64,000 bases of DNA. It comes from Bacillus sp. FJAT-27445. GTDB taxonomy: Bacteria; Bacillota; Bacilli; Bacillales; Cytobacillaceae. The notes below the pieces were generated by a model. It saw only the letters and a program-made list of their open reading frames with translations. It did not search any database and was not told the origin of the DNA. Shown here piece after piece: positions 1-8,225 of the stretch. The number at the start of each line of letters is the position of its first letter. Position 1 is the first letter of the stretch. The DNA lies in assembly GCF_001510665.1 (NCBI RefSeq), contig NZ_LMTI01000004.1, positions 248,001 through 312,000 of the forward strand, read 5' to 3'. The position numbers were made by a program, and so were the translations under genes.

Positions 1-1494
1 AGAAGGGCGGATGTTCATCTTGATCTTAAGCCGGGTACAGACCTTGCGCTTGCAAATGGTATTGTAAATTTGCTAATCCAAAACGGCTATGCGGATGAGG
101 AATTCGTAAACAGCCATACAAATGGCTTTGCGGAACTAAAGGAACTTGTTAAAGAATTCACACCGGAATACACAAGCGAAATTACTGGAGTTGCAGCAGA
201 GAAAATTATCCGTGCTGCCGAACTGTTCGGAAAGGCTCCAAATGCAATCGTTATGTTCGCCCGCGGGATTGAGCAGCAGCAGAAAGGCGTCGACAACGTT
301 TCGGCTTATGTAAACATGTCACTAATCACTGGTAAAATCGGACGTCCAAAATCAGGCGTCGCAACGATTACCGGGCAGGGCAACGGCCAAGGCGGCCGGG
401 AACACGGGCAGAAGGCTGACGCGCTTCCGGGTTACCGTAAGCTTGCGAATCCTGAGCATGTTAGGGAAATTGCAGAAGTATGGGGAATTAAACCGGAGGA
501 AATGCCTCTCCCTGGCGTTTCCGCTTATGAAATGTTCGGACTCATGGAAAATAAGACAATCCGGGCATTATACCTGCTTTGTTCAAATCCGGCAGTATCC
601 GCGCCGAACCTGAATTATGTAAGAGAGCAAATGAAAAATCTTGATTTCATGGTCTGTGTGGACTTCTATATGTCTGAATCCGCTGAGTTCGCCGACGTCA
701 TCCTGCCGACAACAACTTGGGCTGAGGATGAAGGAACGACAACGAATGTTGAAGGACGGATTATTAAAATCAACCAGGCGCAGGCTCCGCTTGGAGAATC
801 CAAGCCAGACTGGCAGATTCAAATCGAAATTTCCGAGCGGATGGGACGTGGAGAATATTTCTCCCATCTCAAAACGCCTTTGGACATTTTTAATGAACTG
901 CGCCGCGCATCAAAAGGCGGAATCGCGGATTACTCCGGAGTAACATGGGAAAAGATAGATAAACAGGATGGCGTATTCTGGCCATGCAAGAGCGAGGACG
1001 ATACTGGGACACCGCACTTGTTCCTCGATAAAAAGTTCTACCATCCGGACGGGAAGGCAAAGCTGTTCGCCCTTCCATATACACCGCCAGCGGAGGAGCC
1101 GGACCAGGAATTCCCGCTTCGCCTGACGACCGGACGTGTTGTGTACCATTATCTATCAGGCAACCAGACTAGAAGAATTCCATTTTTACACGATATGTGT
1201 CCGGACCCGTTTGTCGAGGTCCATCCGGAAACAGCCGCGAAGTATGGCATCGAGCATGAGGAACGTGTTCTGCTTTATACCCGCCGCGGTGAAGCGGTCT
1301 ATCAGGTGAAGATAACAGAAGCCATCCGAAAAGATACAGTCTTCGTTCCCTATTCATGGGGACATGAAAAATCTATCAATCTGCTAACCATCCCGGCGCT
1401 TGACCCGATTAGCCGGATGCCGGAATTCAAGGCCTGCGCCGCGCAGATTAAGAAAGTGCAAGCCGAAAAACACGAATTGAAGAAGGTGCAATAA
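1..1494 (+). CDS. Molybdopterin oxidoreductase catalytic subunit, nitrate-reductase-like (5' end outside window)
   Basis: The reading frame is open from base 1, so the gene enters from upstream; 497 residues are visible. They match the C-terminal part of the bis-MGD oxidoreductase family: HLDLKPGTD near the start, TGQGNGQGGRE, CSNPAVSAPN, ADVILPTTTWAEDEGT, and a C-terminal molydopterin-binding domain around RLTTGRVVYHYLSGNQTRR. The TGQGN..GGRE and EGTTTN..GRI motifs are most like NasC/NarB nitrate reductases, but formate-dehydrogenase-like members share them, and the N-terminal Fe-S and metal-ligand region is not visible. The stop codon overlaps the next start (TAATG), so an operon with the ferredoxin and Rieske genes is clear. 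The Nre-type regulators downstream favour a nitrate-related role; that is inference. Confidence 0.85.
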   Translation, partial: RRADVHLDLKPGTDLALANGIVNLLIQNGYADEEFVNSHTNGFAELKELVKEFTPEYTSEITGVAAEKIIRAAELFGKAPNAIVMFARGIEQQQKGVDNVSAYVNMSLITGKIGRPKSGVATITGQGNGQGGREHGQKADALPGYRKLANPEHVREIAEVWGIKPEEMPLPGVSAYEMFGLMENKTIRALYLLCSNPAVSAPNLNYVREQMKNLDFMVCVDFYMSESAEFADVILPTTTWAEDEGTTTNVEGRIIKINQAQAPLGESKPDWQIQIEISERMGRGEYFSHLKTPLDIFNELRRASKGGIADYSGVTWEKIDKQDGVFWPCKSEDDTGTPHLFLDKKFYHPDGKAKLFALPYTPPAEEPDQEFPLRLTTGRVVYHYLSGNQTRRIPFLHDMCPDPFVEVHPETAAKYGIEHEERVLLYTRRGEAVYQVKITEAIRKDTVFVPYSWGHEKSINLLTIPALDPISRMPEFKACAAQIKKVQAEKHELKKVQ

Positions 1495-2057
1495 TGGATA
1501 AGAGGCTTTATATAGAACTTGAAAACTGTATAGGATGCCGCTCATGCCTAGCTGCCTGCACACAGTGCGGCGGGCATGAAGAGCGGAACAGGAATTACGT
1601 TTACGACGTAAACCCGCTTGTAGACCGGCAGACGATGCCTCTTATGTGCCTTCACTGTGTGAACCCGGCATGTGCGCGGAGCTGTCCTGCCCAGGCAATC
1701 CAAATCCATGAAACAGGCGCAGTCCTTTCCGCCCTTGTTGAAAAGTGCATCGGCTGCCAAAATTGTACAATCGCCTGCCCGTATGGCATACCGAAATTCG
1801 ATACGGAACAGAACCTTATGTACAAATGCGACCTCTGCATTGACCGCTCGAAGGATGGAATCCCGCCAATGTGCGCGAGTGTTTGTCCGACCAATACACT
1901 GCAATGGCTGTCAGAAGAGGAAATTGATATGAAAAGACAGCAATTCAACCTCGACAATGGCGGGAAGTGGGTAACAAGCCTGCCATATCTTGAAGGGGAA
2001 ACAAACGTAAAAGTAAACCTGCCGGGCATCCTGCAGGGCGTTACGAAACTGTTTTAG
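1494..2057 (+). CDS. Four-cluster [4Fe-4S] ferredoxin subunit (DmsB/NrfC type)
   Basis: A 187-residue electron-transfer subunit with four cysteine clusters: CIGCRSCLAAC near residues 12-22, CLHCVNPACARSC near 52-64, CIGCQNCTIACP near 85-96, and CDLC...CASVCP near 112-132. This is the standard arrangement of DmsB/NrfC/FdhB-like subunits that wire a molybdenum catalytic subunit to a redox partner. No signal peptide or membrane segment is seen, so it is cytoplasmic or travels with a partner. It overlaps the catalytic gene by one base (TAATG) and is followed 11 nt later by the Rieske gene, so the three are very probably one complex. Pairing with a Rieske protein rather than a cytochrome b subunit is unusual for this family. 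Confidence 0.9.
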   Translation: MDKRLYIELENCIGCRSCLAACTQCGGHEERNRNYVYDVNPLVDRQTMPLMCLHCVNPACARSCPAQAIQIHETGAVLSALVEKCIGCQNCTIACPYGIPKFDTEQNLMYKCDLCIDRSKDGIPPMCASVCPTNTLQWLSEEEIDMKRQQFNLDNGGKWVTSLPYLEGETNVKVNLPGILQGVTKLF

Positions 2058-2068
2058 GAGGGATTGGC

Positions 2069-2593
2069 ATGGCAGAGAAAAATAATAAAATCCCGTTCGA
2101 AGAAGATAACTATACACATAATATAAACCGCAAAAACGAACGAAAGCTTGACCGGCGCGGCTTTATGAAAACACTTGTCGGCGCGGCCGGCGTGTTCGCC
2201 GTCTCGTCCCTTCCATGGGGCGCGATGGCCGCCAAGGAACTGATGGGCCTCGGCGAAAAGGAATATCCGCGTAAAAAAATCGCCAGCCTTGATTCAGTGG
2301 CTGTCGGTGACGCAGTTGAATTTGCTTTTCCCGGCGAACATGACAGCGCGATTATGATCAGGCTGTCCGAGACAAAATTCGTCGCTTACCAAAATGCGTG
2401 TACCCATTTGCGCTGCCCTGTTTTCTGGGATAAAGCGGAGAAGGACCTGCTTTGCCCGTGCCACCATGGAAAATTTGACGTCGAGACAGGAGCGCCGACT
2501 GCGGGGCCGCCAAGAAGGCCGCTTCCAGAGATCTTTGTAAAGGTCGACAAAGGCGCAGTTTATGCAACAGGGGTGAAACGCTATGAAGCCTAG
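2069..2593 (+). CDS. Tat-exported Rieske [2Fe-2S] protein
   Basis: A 174-residue protein with a twin-arginine signal (DRRGFMKTL, arginines near residues 29-30, then a hydrophobic stretch ending at an A-x-A-like site). The Rieske domain carries both ligand boxes, CTHLRC and CPCHHG, and a GPPRRPLP segment resembling the proline loop. It is therefore expected to be exported folded with its cluster and to stay attached through the uncleaved N-terminal helix, as in QcrA-type proteins. The ribosome site is GGAGGGATTGGC before ATG. Placement directly behind a ferredoxin subunit suggests it passes electrons between the outer membrane face or quinone pool and the Mo enzyme; the direction cannot be read from sequence. 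Confidence 0.88.
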   Translation: MAEKNNKIPFEEDNYTHNINRKNERKLDRRGFMKTLVGAAGVFAVSSLPWGAMAAKELMGLGEKEYPRKKIASLDSVAVGDAVEFAFPGEHDSAIMIRLSETKFVAYQNACTHLRCPVFWDKAEKDLLCPCHHGKFDVETGAPTAGPPRRPLPEIFVKVDKGAVYATGVKRYEA

Positions 2594-2783
2594 TAAGGTG
2601 AACTTTTTCATCCTCTGCGCCGTCCTGATGCTGAACATCGTATGCACCCATTTCATGGTCCAGCAGTATTTTTTCGAAAACTATGCCAACTCGCTCATTT
2701 TTGGCGCTTTGAACATCGTGCTCTTCCCATTTGCGCTATACATTTATAAAAGGGACAGGAAGCAGGAGCGTGAAAGCCGATGA
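2583..2783 (+). CDS. Small two-helix membrane protein of the Mo-oxidoreductase operon
   Basis: A 66-residue protein with two hydrophobic segments (about residues 7-25 and 38-54) and a strongly basic C-terminus (KRDRKQERESR), which would place the tail in the cytoplasm by the positive-inside rule. It overlaps the end of the Rieske gene by 11 nt and shares an ATGA-type overlap with the next gene, so it is translationally coupled. I do not recognise the family. Given the context it may anchor the ferredoxin/Rieske complex in the membrane, but this is inference from position only. Confidence 0.7.
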   Translation: MKPSKVNFFILCAVLMLNIVCTHFMVQQYFFENYANSLIFGALNIVLFPFALYIYKRDRKQERESR

Positions 2784-3094
2784 TGAACAGCGAAACATAC
2801 ATCGACTTTTGTTTTGCCAGGAAGGAAGCGGGGAGTTTTTCGCAGGAAGTGGATTCCTTGCTGAAGGAACTTTTTTCCGGCAAGCGCCTGAACTGGTACC
2901 TTGAAGAAAAAATGGTTGACGGTGCGGACGTGGTCATTGCCGAAATTAAAGGAATGAGCCCCTTCCAGACAGAGGAAGAAACGATTCATTATATCGAAAC
3001 AAAAGCCAGCGAAGCATTCTGGGAGTACCTGCAAGGCTACAAAATCTTTGTTTATCCCAACAAGAGAGGGTGCGGCAGTTGTGGAACCCATTAA
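2780..3094 (+). CDS. Unknown 104-residue protein with C-terminal CGSC motif
   Basis: A soluble, acidic 104-residue protein. The only striking feature is a C-terminal tail ending in GCGSCGTH, with a CxxC pair that could bind metal or form a disulfide. The start ATG overlaps the stop of the preceding gene (ATGATGA), and the end overlaps the following GTG-started gene, so it belongs to the Mo-oxidoreductase operon. I do not recognise the family. A maturation or chaperone role for the Mo enzyme would fit the position, but no TorD/NarJ-like signature is visible. Confidence 0.65.
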   Translation: MMNSETYIDFCFARKEAGSFSQEVDSLLKELFSGKRLNWYLEEKMVDGADVVIAEIKGMSPFQTEEETIHYIETKASEAFWEYLQGYKIFVYPNKRGCGSCGTH

Positions 3095-3356
3095 CCTGAA
3101 GGAACTGAAGCATTTTGAGGGAGCCCATGTCGAGCTTGCGATCAAAGACAGGGATGGCGGCGAACAGGCCCCGGCAATCCGGAAAACAATCAAGTATGTA
3201 TTGCTTTGCCCGGATGGAACGCATATACGATTTTATTTTGATAAAAATAAATTCCTGGCCGTCCCGATTACCAGTGAATTCGGCGGCTCTGAACAAGAAT
3301 TGACAGCCTATGATGCTGGCAGCGGACTTTCGTACTCGGTTAAAATAACGGGCTAA
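3081..3356 (+). CDS. Unknown 91-residue operon protein
   Basis: I chose the GTG at 3081 (VEPINLKELKHFEG...), preceded by AGAGAGGG with about 10 nt spacing; an upstream ATG at 3048 in the same frame has no ribosome site. The protein is small and soluble, predicted mostly beta-strand with a basic/acidic mix, and has no recognisable motif. It overlaps the previous gene by 14 nt and precedes the kinase gene by 39 nt, bridging the enzyme and regulatory halves of the cluster. The function is unknown. Confidence 0.6.
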   Translation: MEPINLKELKHFEGAHVELAIKDRDGGEQAPAIRKTIKYVLLCPDGTHIRFYFDKNKFLAVPITSEFGGSEQELTAYDAGSGLSYSVKITG

Positions 3357-3395
3357 ACAGCCGGCGTGCCGCATTGAATAGAAGGAGGAAGCCTG

Positions 3396-4052
3396 ATGGA
3401 TGCTATGGCAGGGAATAAAGAAATCAGCTCGTATATCATTCACTCCCAGGAAGACGAATTAAAAAGGATTGCGCTCGACTTGCATGAGGGAGTCGGCCAA
3501 AATCTGTACAGCGTCTTCAATGGCCTTCAGTTTATTCAGGCTTCGATACAGGACCAGGGAATGAAGGCATATGTGAACGAAATGTCGCAGCTCATGGAGA
3601 GGACAATCCAAGAAATCCGCCTTCTATCCGTTGAATTGCATCCTCCAACTTTAAGCACTCTTGGATTCGTACCTGCGATGAAAAGCTATATTAAGCTTTA
3701 TACGTCCACATTCGGCATTCTTGTCGATGTCGAGGCGGAGGGCGAAGAACAGGCTATTTCCGAAAAAGGAAGGATTGCCGTGTTCCGGGTTTGCCAGGAG
3801 GCTTTGGCGAATATTGCGAAATACGCGGATACATGCCATGTCCGCCTCCACATCCACTGGTCGGCCGATTCCCTTACAGTTTCCATCAAGGATTTTGGCA
3901 AGGGGTTCAATCTTGAAGATAGCTTTCTGCCCTTCCAGTCATCAGGGCTTGCAGCAATGAAGGAAAGGATGCTTCTTGCTGGCGGGAATTGCCATATTTC
4001 CTCTACAATAGGGGAAGGGACATTGATTGAATTGACCCTGCCGCTTAACTAG
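3396..4052 (+). CDS. Sensor-less HisKA_3 histidine kinase (NreB/NarX C-terminal type)
   Basis: A 218-residue kinase made only of a dimerisation/phosphotransfer domain and a HATPase domain. The H-box is LDLHEGVGQN (His about residue 30), fitting the HisKA_3 pattern of the LuxR-type two-component family; the ATP-binding part includes CQEALANIAKYA (N-box) and DFGKGF (G-box). There is no PAS, HAMP or membrane segment, so any signal must come through a partner protein. Start ATG 3396 has GGAGG 9 nt upstream. It is followed by an Nre-type regulator, a GAF protein and a second, PAS-containing kinase, an unusual two-kinase arrangement. Confidence 0.85.
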   Translation: MDAMAGNKEISSYIIHSQEDELKRIALDLHEGVGQNLYSVFNGLQFIQASIQDQGMKAYVNEMSQLMERTIQEIRLLSVELHPPTLSTLGFVPAMKSYIKLYTSTFGILVDVEAEGEEQAISEKGRIAVFRVCQEALANIAKYADTCHVRLHIHWSADSLTVSIKDFGKGFNLEDSFLPFQSSGLAAMKERMLLAGGNCHISSTIGEGTLIELTLPLN

Positions 4053-4108
4053 CCGGCCAGGGTATTTTTATTAAAGAAAGCTGTCCATAAGTAAAAGGGG
4101 GATTTGCT

Positions 4109-4762
4109 TTGATTAACATCCTGCTTGTAGATGACCATGCGGTCGTTCGGATGGGCCTTTCCATGCTTCTCAATTCTCATGCGGATATGAGGGTGGTGGG
4201 CGAGGCATCCGAAGGGAACGAAGGGATTAAAAAAGCGTTGGAGCTCAAGCCAAATGTTGTCATTATGGACCTCAGCATGCCCCATGGAAAGGATGGGCTA
4301 TCAGCAACAGGTGAACTGAAGAAACTGATGCCTGGCGTCAACATCCTGATCTTGACGATGCATGATGATGAGGAATATTTATTCCGGGCGATCCAGGCCG
4401 GTGCATCGGGCTGTATTTTGAAAAGCGCCCCGCACGATGAGCTTTTGTCCGCAATCGAGACTGTTGCGAAAGGCGATGCTTATCTGCACCCATCCGCAAC
4501 AAAGCGGCTGATGGAGGAATACATGGGCGCTGTCAGGCAGGGAAGCGCGGATATCTTCAATCTTTTATCAGATAGGGAAAAGGAAGTGCTAACCCTAGTT
4601 GCAAAAGGATTTTCGAACAAGGAGATTGCCGAACAGCTCGTAATTTCCGTGAAAACGGTTGAAACGCATAAAAGCAATGTGATGGAAAAACTGCAATTGA
4701 AAACGAGGCCAGAGCTCGTCCAATACGCCATTAAAAAAGGGCTATTGGGATATGGCCTTTAA
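4109..4762 (+). CDS. nreC: NarL/NreC-family response regulator
   Basis: A 217-residue regulator starting at TTG (4109) behind AAAGGGGGA. The receiver domain has the acidic pair DDH near residue 8, the phospho-acceptor in IMDLSMP near residue 54, and the conserved K of ILKSAP. The C-terminus is a LuxR-type HTH with LSDREKEVLTLVAKGFSNKEIAEQL and VKTVETHKSNVMEKL. Together with the GAF and kinase neighbours this looks like NreC, which activates nitrate-respiration genes in staphylococci. The symbol is assigned by similarity of gene set and is not proven. Confidence 0.82.
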   Translation: MINILLVDDHAVVRMGLSMLLNSHADMRVVGEASEGNEGIKKALELKPNVVIMDLSMPHGKDGLSATGELKKLMPGVNILILTMHDDEEYLFRAIQAGASGCILKSAPHDELLSAIETVAKGDAYLHPSATKRLMEEYMGAVRQGSADIFNLLSDREKEVLTLVAKGFSNKEIAEQLVISVKTVETHKSNVMEKLQLKTRPELVQYAIKKGLLGYGL

Positions 4763-4777
4763 GGGGAGTCATCCGGC

Positions 4778-5233
4778 ATGGAAAAATTAAGGGGCCTTCA
4801 GCCTGTCATTGAAAAATGCGAACAGCTTCGGGAAGCAATTGGCTGCGATTTTGTCGGACTCGCCCTCCAAAACAGGGTAGGCCTTGATATCCGCTGGCAT
4901 TTTGCATCCGGGAATCTAAATGATAAGTACGAGCGGATCACAGTCCGATATGGAAAAGGAATTGCCGGTAAGGTGATTTCTAGCGGAAGCCCCCTTTTGG
5001 TGGAAAATTTCCCGGACAACATTCTTGGCAAAGCGACCGATTACCCAATCATGCTGGCGGAGAAATTGAGGTCGTCCTACGCGGTTCCGTTATTTTTTAA
5101 AGGAATGCCCAAAGGGGTGCTTCTGGCCGGAAACAGGACAGCCCGCTCATTCAGCGTCCAATGGTGTTCAGCGGCTAGGGAGACCGCGGTTGCGCTTGAG
5201 AAAATTCTTGATGGGCAAATTTACTTTGAATGA
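4778..5233 (+). CDS. nreA: GAF-domain sensor protein, NreA-like
   Basis: A 151-residue single-GAF-domain protein with no other module. Size, domain content and position between an NreC-like regulator and a PAS kinase match NreA, the nitrate receptor that modulates NreB in Staphylococcus. The ligand residues of NreA cannot be verified by eye here. The ribosome site GGGGAG lies 9 nt before ATG. If the assignment holds, this cluster senses nitrate in the cytoplasm and controls the adjacent molybdoenzyme; alternatively the GAF protein may bind a different anion. Confidence 0.65.
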   Translation: MEKLRGLQPVIEKCEQLREAIGCDFVGLALQNRVGLDIRWHFASGNLNDKYERITVRYGKGIAGKVISSGSPLLVENFPDNILGKATDYPIMLAEKLRSSYAVPLFFKGMPKGVLLAGNRTARSFSVQWCSAARETAVALEKILDGQIYFE

Positions 5234-5245
5234 CGGAGGCTCTTT

Positions 5246-6607
5246 ATGGTAAAAGAAAACGGTTGGGGACAGAGGCAGGATTTTGGTGACGGGGTTTTGC
5301 TTGTTGATGACGCCGGCAAAGTCCAATACATAAATGAACAAGCGCGATTGAAATTCAGATACAATCATGGAACACGCCCGGAGATGGGGCTATACTTTGG
5401 TGATTTCCTTCCAGATATTGATTTGGGAACAGTGGCAGAAGGAATCGTGACAAGTGCATATGGACGCAATGCAGAGGGGGAGACATTTCCGCTCTTTTTC
5501 AGTATAAACAGCTTTTTGCTCGATGGGAAAAAATATGTCCTCGTCATTTTTCAGGACATTAAAAACAGGGGCAGGCTCGACAAGGAACTTTCCGAACCGC
5601 TGAACGAATTAGTCGACCTGAAATTCGCGCTTGACCAATCAGCGATTGTTGCCATTACGGACAGGCGCGGGACGATTAAATATGTCAATGACAAGTTTTG
5701 CGAGATTTCGAAGTATAGGGCCGAAGAGCTGGTCGGACAGGATCACCGGATAATCAATTCCGGCTGCCACCCGAAGGAATTTTTCACTAGGCTTTGGCAG
5801 ACAATTTCAGCGGGGGAAGTCTGGCAGGGTGAAATCAAAAACCGGGCAAAGGACGGGAGTTATTACTGGGTGGATACGACGATTGTTCCGTTTTTGGATG
5901 AAGGAGGGAAGCCGTATCAATATATGGCCATCCGCTTTGAGATTACGGAACGAAAACGGATGGAAGGCGAGCTGCAAAAAATGATGACCCGGATCATCGA
6001 TGTTCAGGAGGATGAACGAAAGCGGCTGTCGCGTGAGCTCCATGATGGCCTCGGCCAGAATCTCTACAGCCATCTGATTACGATTAACCGGCTGCTGTCG
6101 GAAATCGAACATCCCCTCCTTGTCCAAATGCAGGAGGAAACAATGGAGATGATTGAGGAAATTCGGGACCTTTCGTGGGAGCTTCGTCCATCCGTCCTTG
6201 ATGACCTTGGCCTTGTCCCGGCCATCCGATCCTTTTTGAACCGTTATTCCAGCTATTACAATATTTCTGTCCATTTTGAATGTGTCCTTGGCCGCCGGCT
6301 TCCGGCAAGTACGGAAACGACGATTTACCGCGTCATACAGGAGGCGCTTACCAACACCCGGAAATATGCGGATGTTGATGAAGCATTCGTTGTAATCCGT
6401 GAATACAACGATGCCGTCCGCGTGATGATTGAGGACCGCGGAAAAGGATTTACCGCTGGGGTGGGTCCGCGCGGTGTCGGTCTTTTCAGCATGGACGAAC
6501 GTGCCAAGGCTTCGGGCGGTGAACTGCAAGTTACATCGGAACCGGGAAAGGGGACGAAGGTTATCCTTGAGGTCCCGATTTTGGGACAGAGAACAGACAA
6601 ACTCTGA
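5246..6607 (+). CDS. nreB: PAS-PAS HisKA_3 sensor kinase, NreB-like
   Basis: A 453-residue soluble kinase. There is a degenerate N-terminal PAS-like region (about 10-105), then a clear PAS domain with its PAC segment (about 120-238, NDKFCEISKYRAEELVGQ and EITERKRMEGEL), then HisKA_3 with RELHDGLGQN (His 266) and a HATPase domain (VIQEALTNTRKYA, DRGKGF, GVGLFSMDERA). Staphylococcal NreB binds an oxygen-labile [4Fe-4S] cluster through four PAS cysteines; that four-cysteine set is not present, only two scattered cysteines. It must therefore sense something else or use another cofactor, and the symbol is positional. It ends the regulatory cluster. Confidence 0.78.
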   Translation: MVKENGWGQRQDFGDGVLLVDDAGKVQYINEQARLKFRYNHGTRPEMGLYFGDFLPDIDLGTVAEGIVTSAYGRNAEGETFPLFFSINSFLLDGKKYVLVIFQDIKNRGRLDKELSEPLNELVDLKFALDQSAIVAITDRRGTIKYVNDKFCEISKYRAEELVGQDHRIINSGCHPKEFFTRLWQTISAGEVWQGEIKNRAKDGSYYWVDTTIVPFLDEGGKPYQYMAIRFEITERKRMEGELQKMMTRIIDVQEDERKRLSRELHDGLGQNLYSHLITINRLLSEIEHPLLVQMQEETMEMIEEIRDLSWELRPSVLDDLGLVPAIRSFLNRYSSYYNISVHFECVLGRRLPASTETTIYRVIQEALTNTRKYADVDEAFVVIREYNDAVRVMIEDRGKGFTAGVGPRGVGLFSMDERAKASGGELQVTSEPGKGTKVILEVPILGQRTDKL

Positions 6608-6705
6608 ATCTCTGTAACGAATTGGGTGTTATGCGACAGTAACGACCAGGAAAACGGTAACGGGAATTCTGCTTGTTATTTAAAAATATTAGTGAGGTGC
6701 GGAAT

Positions 6706-7266
6706 GTGAAAACGGAAAAACAGAAAATGCTCGCGGGCGAGATGTATAATCCTGCTGATCCTGAATTGCTAGAAGGTCGGTTCAACGCGCGCAGGCTGAC
6801 GAATGCCTATAACCGTACAGCGGAAACCGAACTTGAGAAGCGGACAGAAATCTTGGAGGAGCTTTTGGGTTCACTCGGCAAAAATACCTTCATCGAACCT
6901 AGCTTTCGATGTGACTATGGCTCGAATATTTATACCGGTGATAACTTTTACGCCAATTTTGACTGCGTCATACTTGATGTATGTGAGGTGCGGTTCGGTG
7001 ATAACTGCATGCTGGCCCCCGGTGTGCACATTTACACGGCAACCCATCCTTTAAAGGCTGTAGAGAGGAACTCTGGCCGTGAATTGGGCAAGCCTGTAAC
7101 GATTGGCAATAATGTTTGGATTGGCGGCCGGGCTGTTATTAATCCGGGAGTGACAATCGGGGATAATGCCGTTATCGCATCTGGAGCGGTTGTCGTGAAG
7201 GATGTTCCTGCAAACGCAATTGTCGGCGGAAACCCGGCAAAAGTTATTAAATTTATTGAGGAATGA
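6706..7266 (+). CDS. maa: Maltose/galactoside O-acetyltransferase family (LbH hexapeptide repeat)
   Basis: The GTG at 6706 follows AGTGAGGTG at a good distance, giving 186 residues, close to Maa (about 183). The N-terminal maltose-acetyltransferase cap ([17 protein letters not shown]) is followed by left-handed beta-helix hexapeptide repeats, with the catalytic-type histidine in YTATHPL and the [19 protein letters not shown] repeats, ending in NPAKVIKFI. It transfers acetyl from acetyl-CoA to a sugar hydroxyl; the true substrate is not predictable. It appears monocistronic and lies beyond the kinase gene. Confidence 0.85.
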   Translation: MKTEKQKMLAGEMYNPADPELLEGRFNARRLTNAYNRTAETELEKRTEILEELLGSLGKNTFIEPSFRCDYGSNIYTGDNFYANFDCVILDVCEVRFGDNCMLAPGVHIYTATHPLKAVERNSGRELGKPVTIGNNVWIGGRAVINPGVTIGDNAVIASGAVVVKDVPANAIVGGNPAKVIKFIEE

Positions 7267-7350
7267 TTGTGAAACGGCAGTCAGGAACCACGGCATTGTA
7301 CGTGGCGATTCAGCTGCTGTTTTTTTGTAGTTGTGTGAGAGGAGGGAATA

Positions 7351-7504
7351 TCTCAAGACCGTTTGGAGTGATTTTTTGAAGTGAAACGGTCTTGACATAG
7401 TTTCTCAAGACCGTTTGGGGTGATATTTAGAAGTGAAACGGTCTTGACGGGGTTACTCAGGACCGTTTGGAGTGATTTACGAAACGAAACGGTCTTGATG
7501 AGGA
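7351..7504 (+). repeat. Array of three 52-bp palindromic units
   Basis: CAAGACCGTTT / AAACGGTCTTG arms recur at 7354/7384, 7406/7436 and 7458/7488 (the third left arm reads CAGGACCGTTT), giving an exact 52-bp period. Each unit is an inverted repeat with a variable centre of about 19 nt. The same arms and period recur at 50.7 kb. No ORF continues through the array. Confidence 0.9.
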
Positions 7505-7563
7505 TTTTCCCATTGGAGTGGCTTTTACAAACCAAGCAGTTCCCTAAGTAAAAGAAGGAAACA

Positions 7564-7662
7564 CCAAAAACCGGCTAGGGGTTGCCACTAACGGGTTCGG
7601 TTTTCGAGTACAAAAACTTCATTCGCATACAAATTAGCAGTCCAATTCGCAACTGAATTGGA
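7564..7662 (+). repeat. Left copy of a diverged inverted repeat flanking an AT-rich segment
   Basis: The segment beginning AAAAACCGGCT and containing ACGGGTTCGGTTTT, GTACAAA..CTTC, AAATTAGCAGT and GCAACTGAATT reappears in reverse complement at 8844-8942, where the blocks keep their order and differ by small gaps. The copy also contains its own hairpin, AGTCCAATTC/GAATTGGACT. Confidence 0.7.
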
Positions 7663-7712
7663 CTGCATCTTTTTGCTGATATTTCAACGTTTGCTGTGCA
7701 TTTAATGGTGTT

Positions 7713-7777
7713 TTAGCACTTCAATTCGTACCCCTTTTAGCGAGATGCCAAAATTGCTATGCGAATTGGTGTGCTAA
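7713..7777. other. Long imperfect hairpin
   Basis: TTAGCAC and CAATTCG on the left pair with CGAATTG and GTGCTAA on the right, leaving a loop of about 30 nt that itself holds TAGC/GCTA. It lies in the gene-free stretch 7267-7897, next to the inverted repeat, and has no poly-T tail, so it is not a simple terminator. Confidence 0.5.
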
Positions 7778-7897
7778 AAATGATAAATTGGTTTTTGGAT
7801 ATTTATGTTAAAATGATAAGAGAGCTTTTTCAACATAAGGTTTGTTGAAGAAGATTAAGCTATAATTTAGATAATACTTAACAGAAAGAGGTTCCTT

Positions 7898-8079
7898 TTG
7901 CACGAAAACAATCAGGAATTAACTTCACAAGAACAATGGATTGAGGCATTTCCAGTCCAAAATCACGCGCGAAACTGACTTAGGACTCGGAACGTATTTT
8001 ATTCAGAAATCCTAACAACATTGCTTTTTGGGGATATGTTGCTCAAGGAGTGATTGACCTCCATTTTAATTACAATTAA
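7898..8079 (+). pseudogene. Frameshifted remnant of an unrecognised small gene
   Basis: A TTG start behind AGAAAGAGG opens a frame reading LHENNQELTSQEQWIEAFPVQ that stops at 7976. Coding-like text continues in another frame (KITRETDLGLGTYFIQKS), then a third (NNIAFWGYVAQGVIDLHFNYN, stop at 8077-8079). Three consecutive frames with sensible composition suggest a broken gene rather than chance. I do not recognise the family. Confidence 0.5.
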
Positions 8080-8225
8080 CGGAGGGGAAGTTTAAGACTT
8101 GCTGACATTAATATTTGATACACCCAAAAATATTTGATACACCCAAAAAAATACAATATATTGCTTCTTCCGAATGATACAATTTAAAAAAATAATCACT
8201 TTATGTTCAATGGAATGAGGTCTAT

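Noticed and set aside
5246-6607. Oxygen-sensing [4Fe-4S] PAS domain as in staphylococcal NreB
   Set aside because: The four-cysteine pattern is absent; only two separate cysteines occur in the PAS domain.
7351-7504. CRISPR-like regular spacing of the 52-bp units
   Set aside because: The repeated part is a pair of palindromic arms around a variable centre, units are only 3 and 4, no cas genes are nearby, and the short inter-unit segments are partly conserved.
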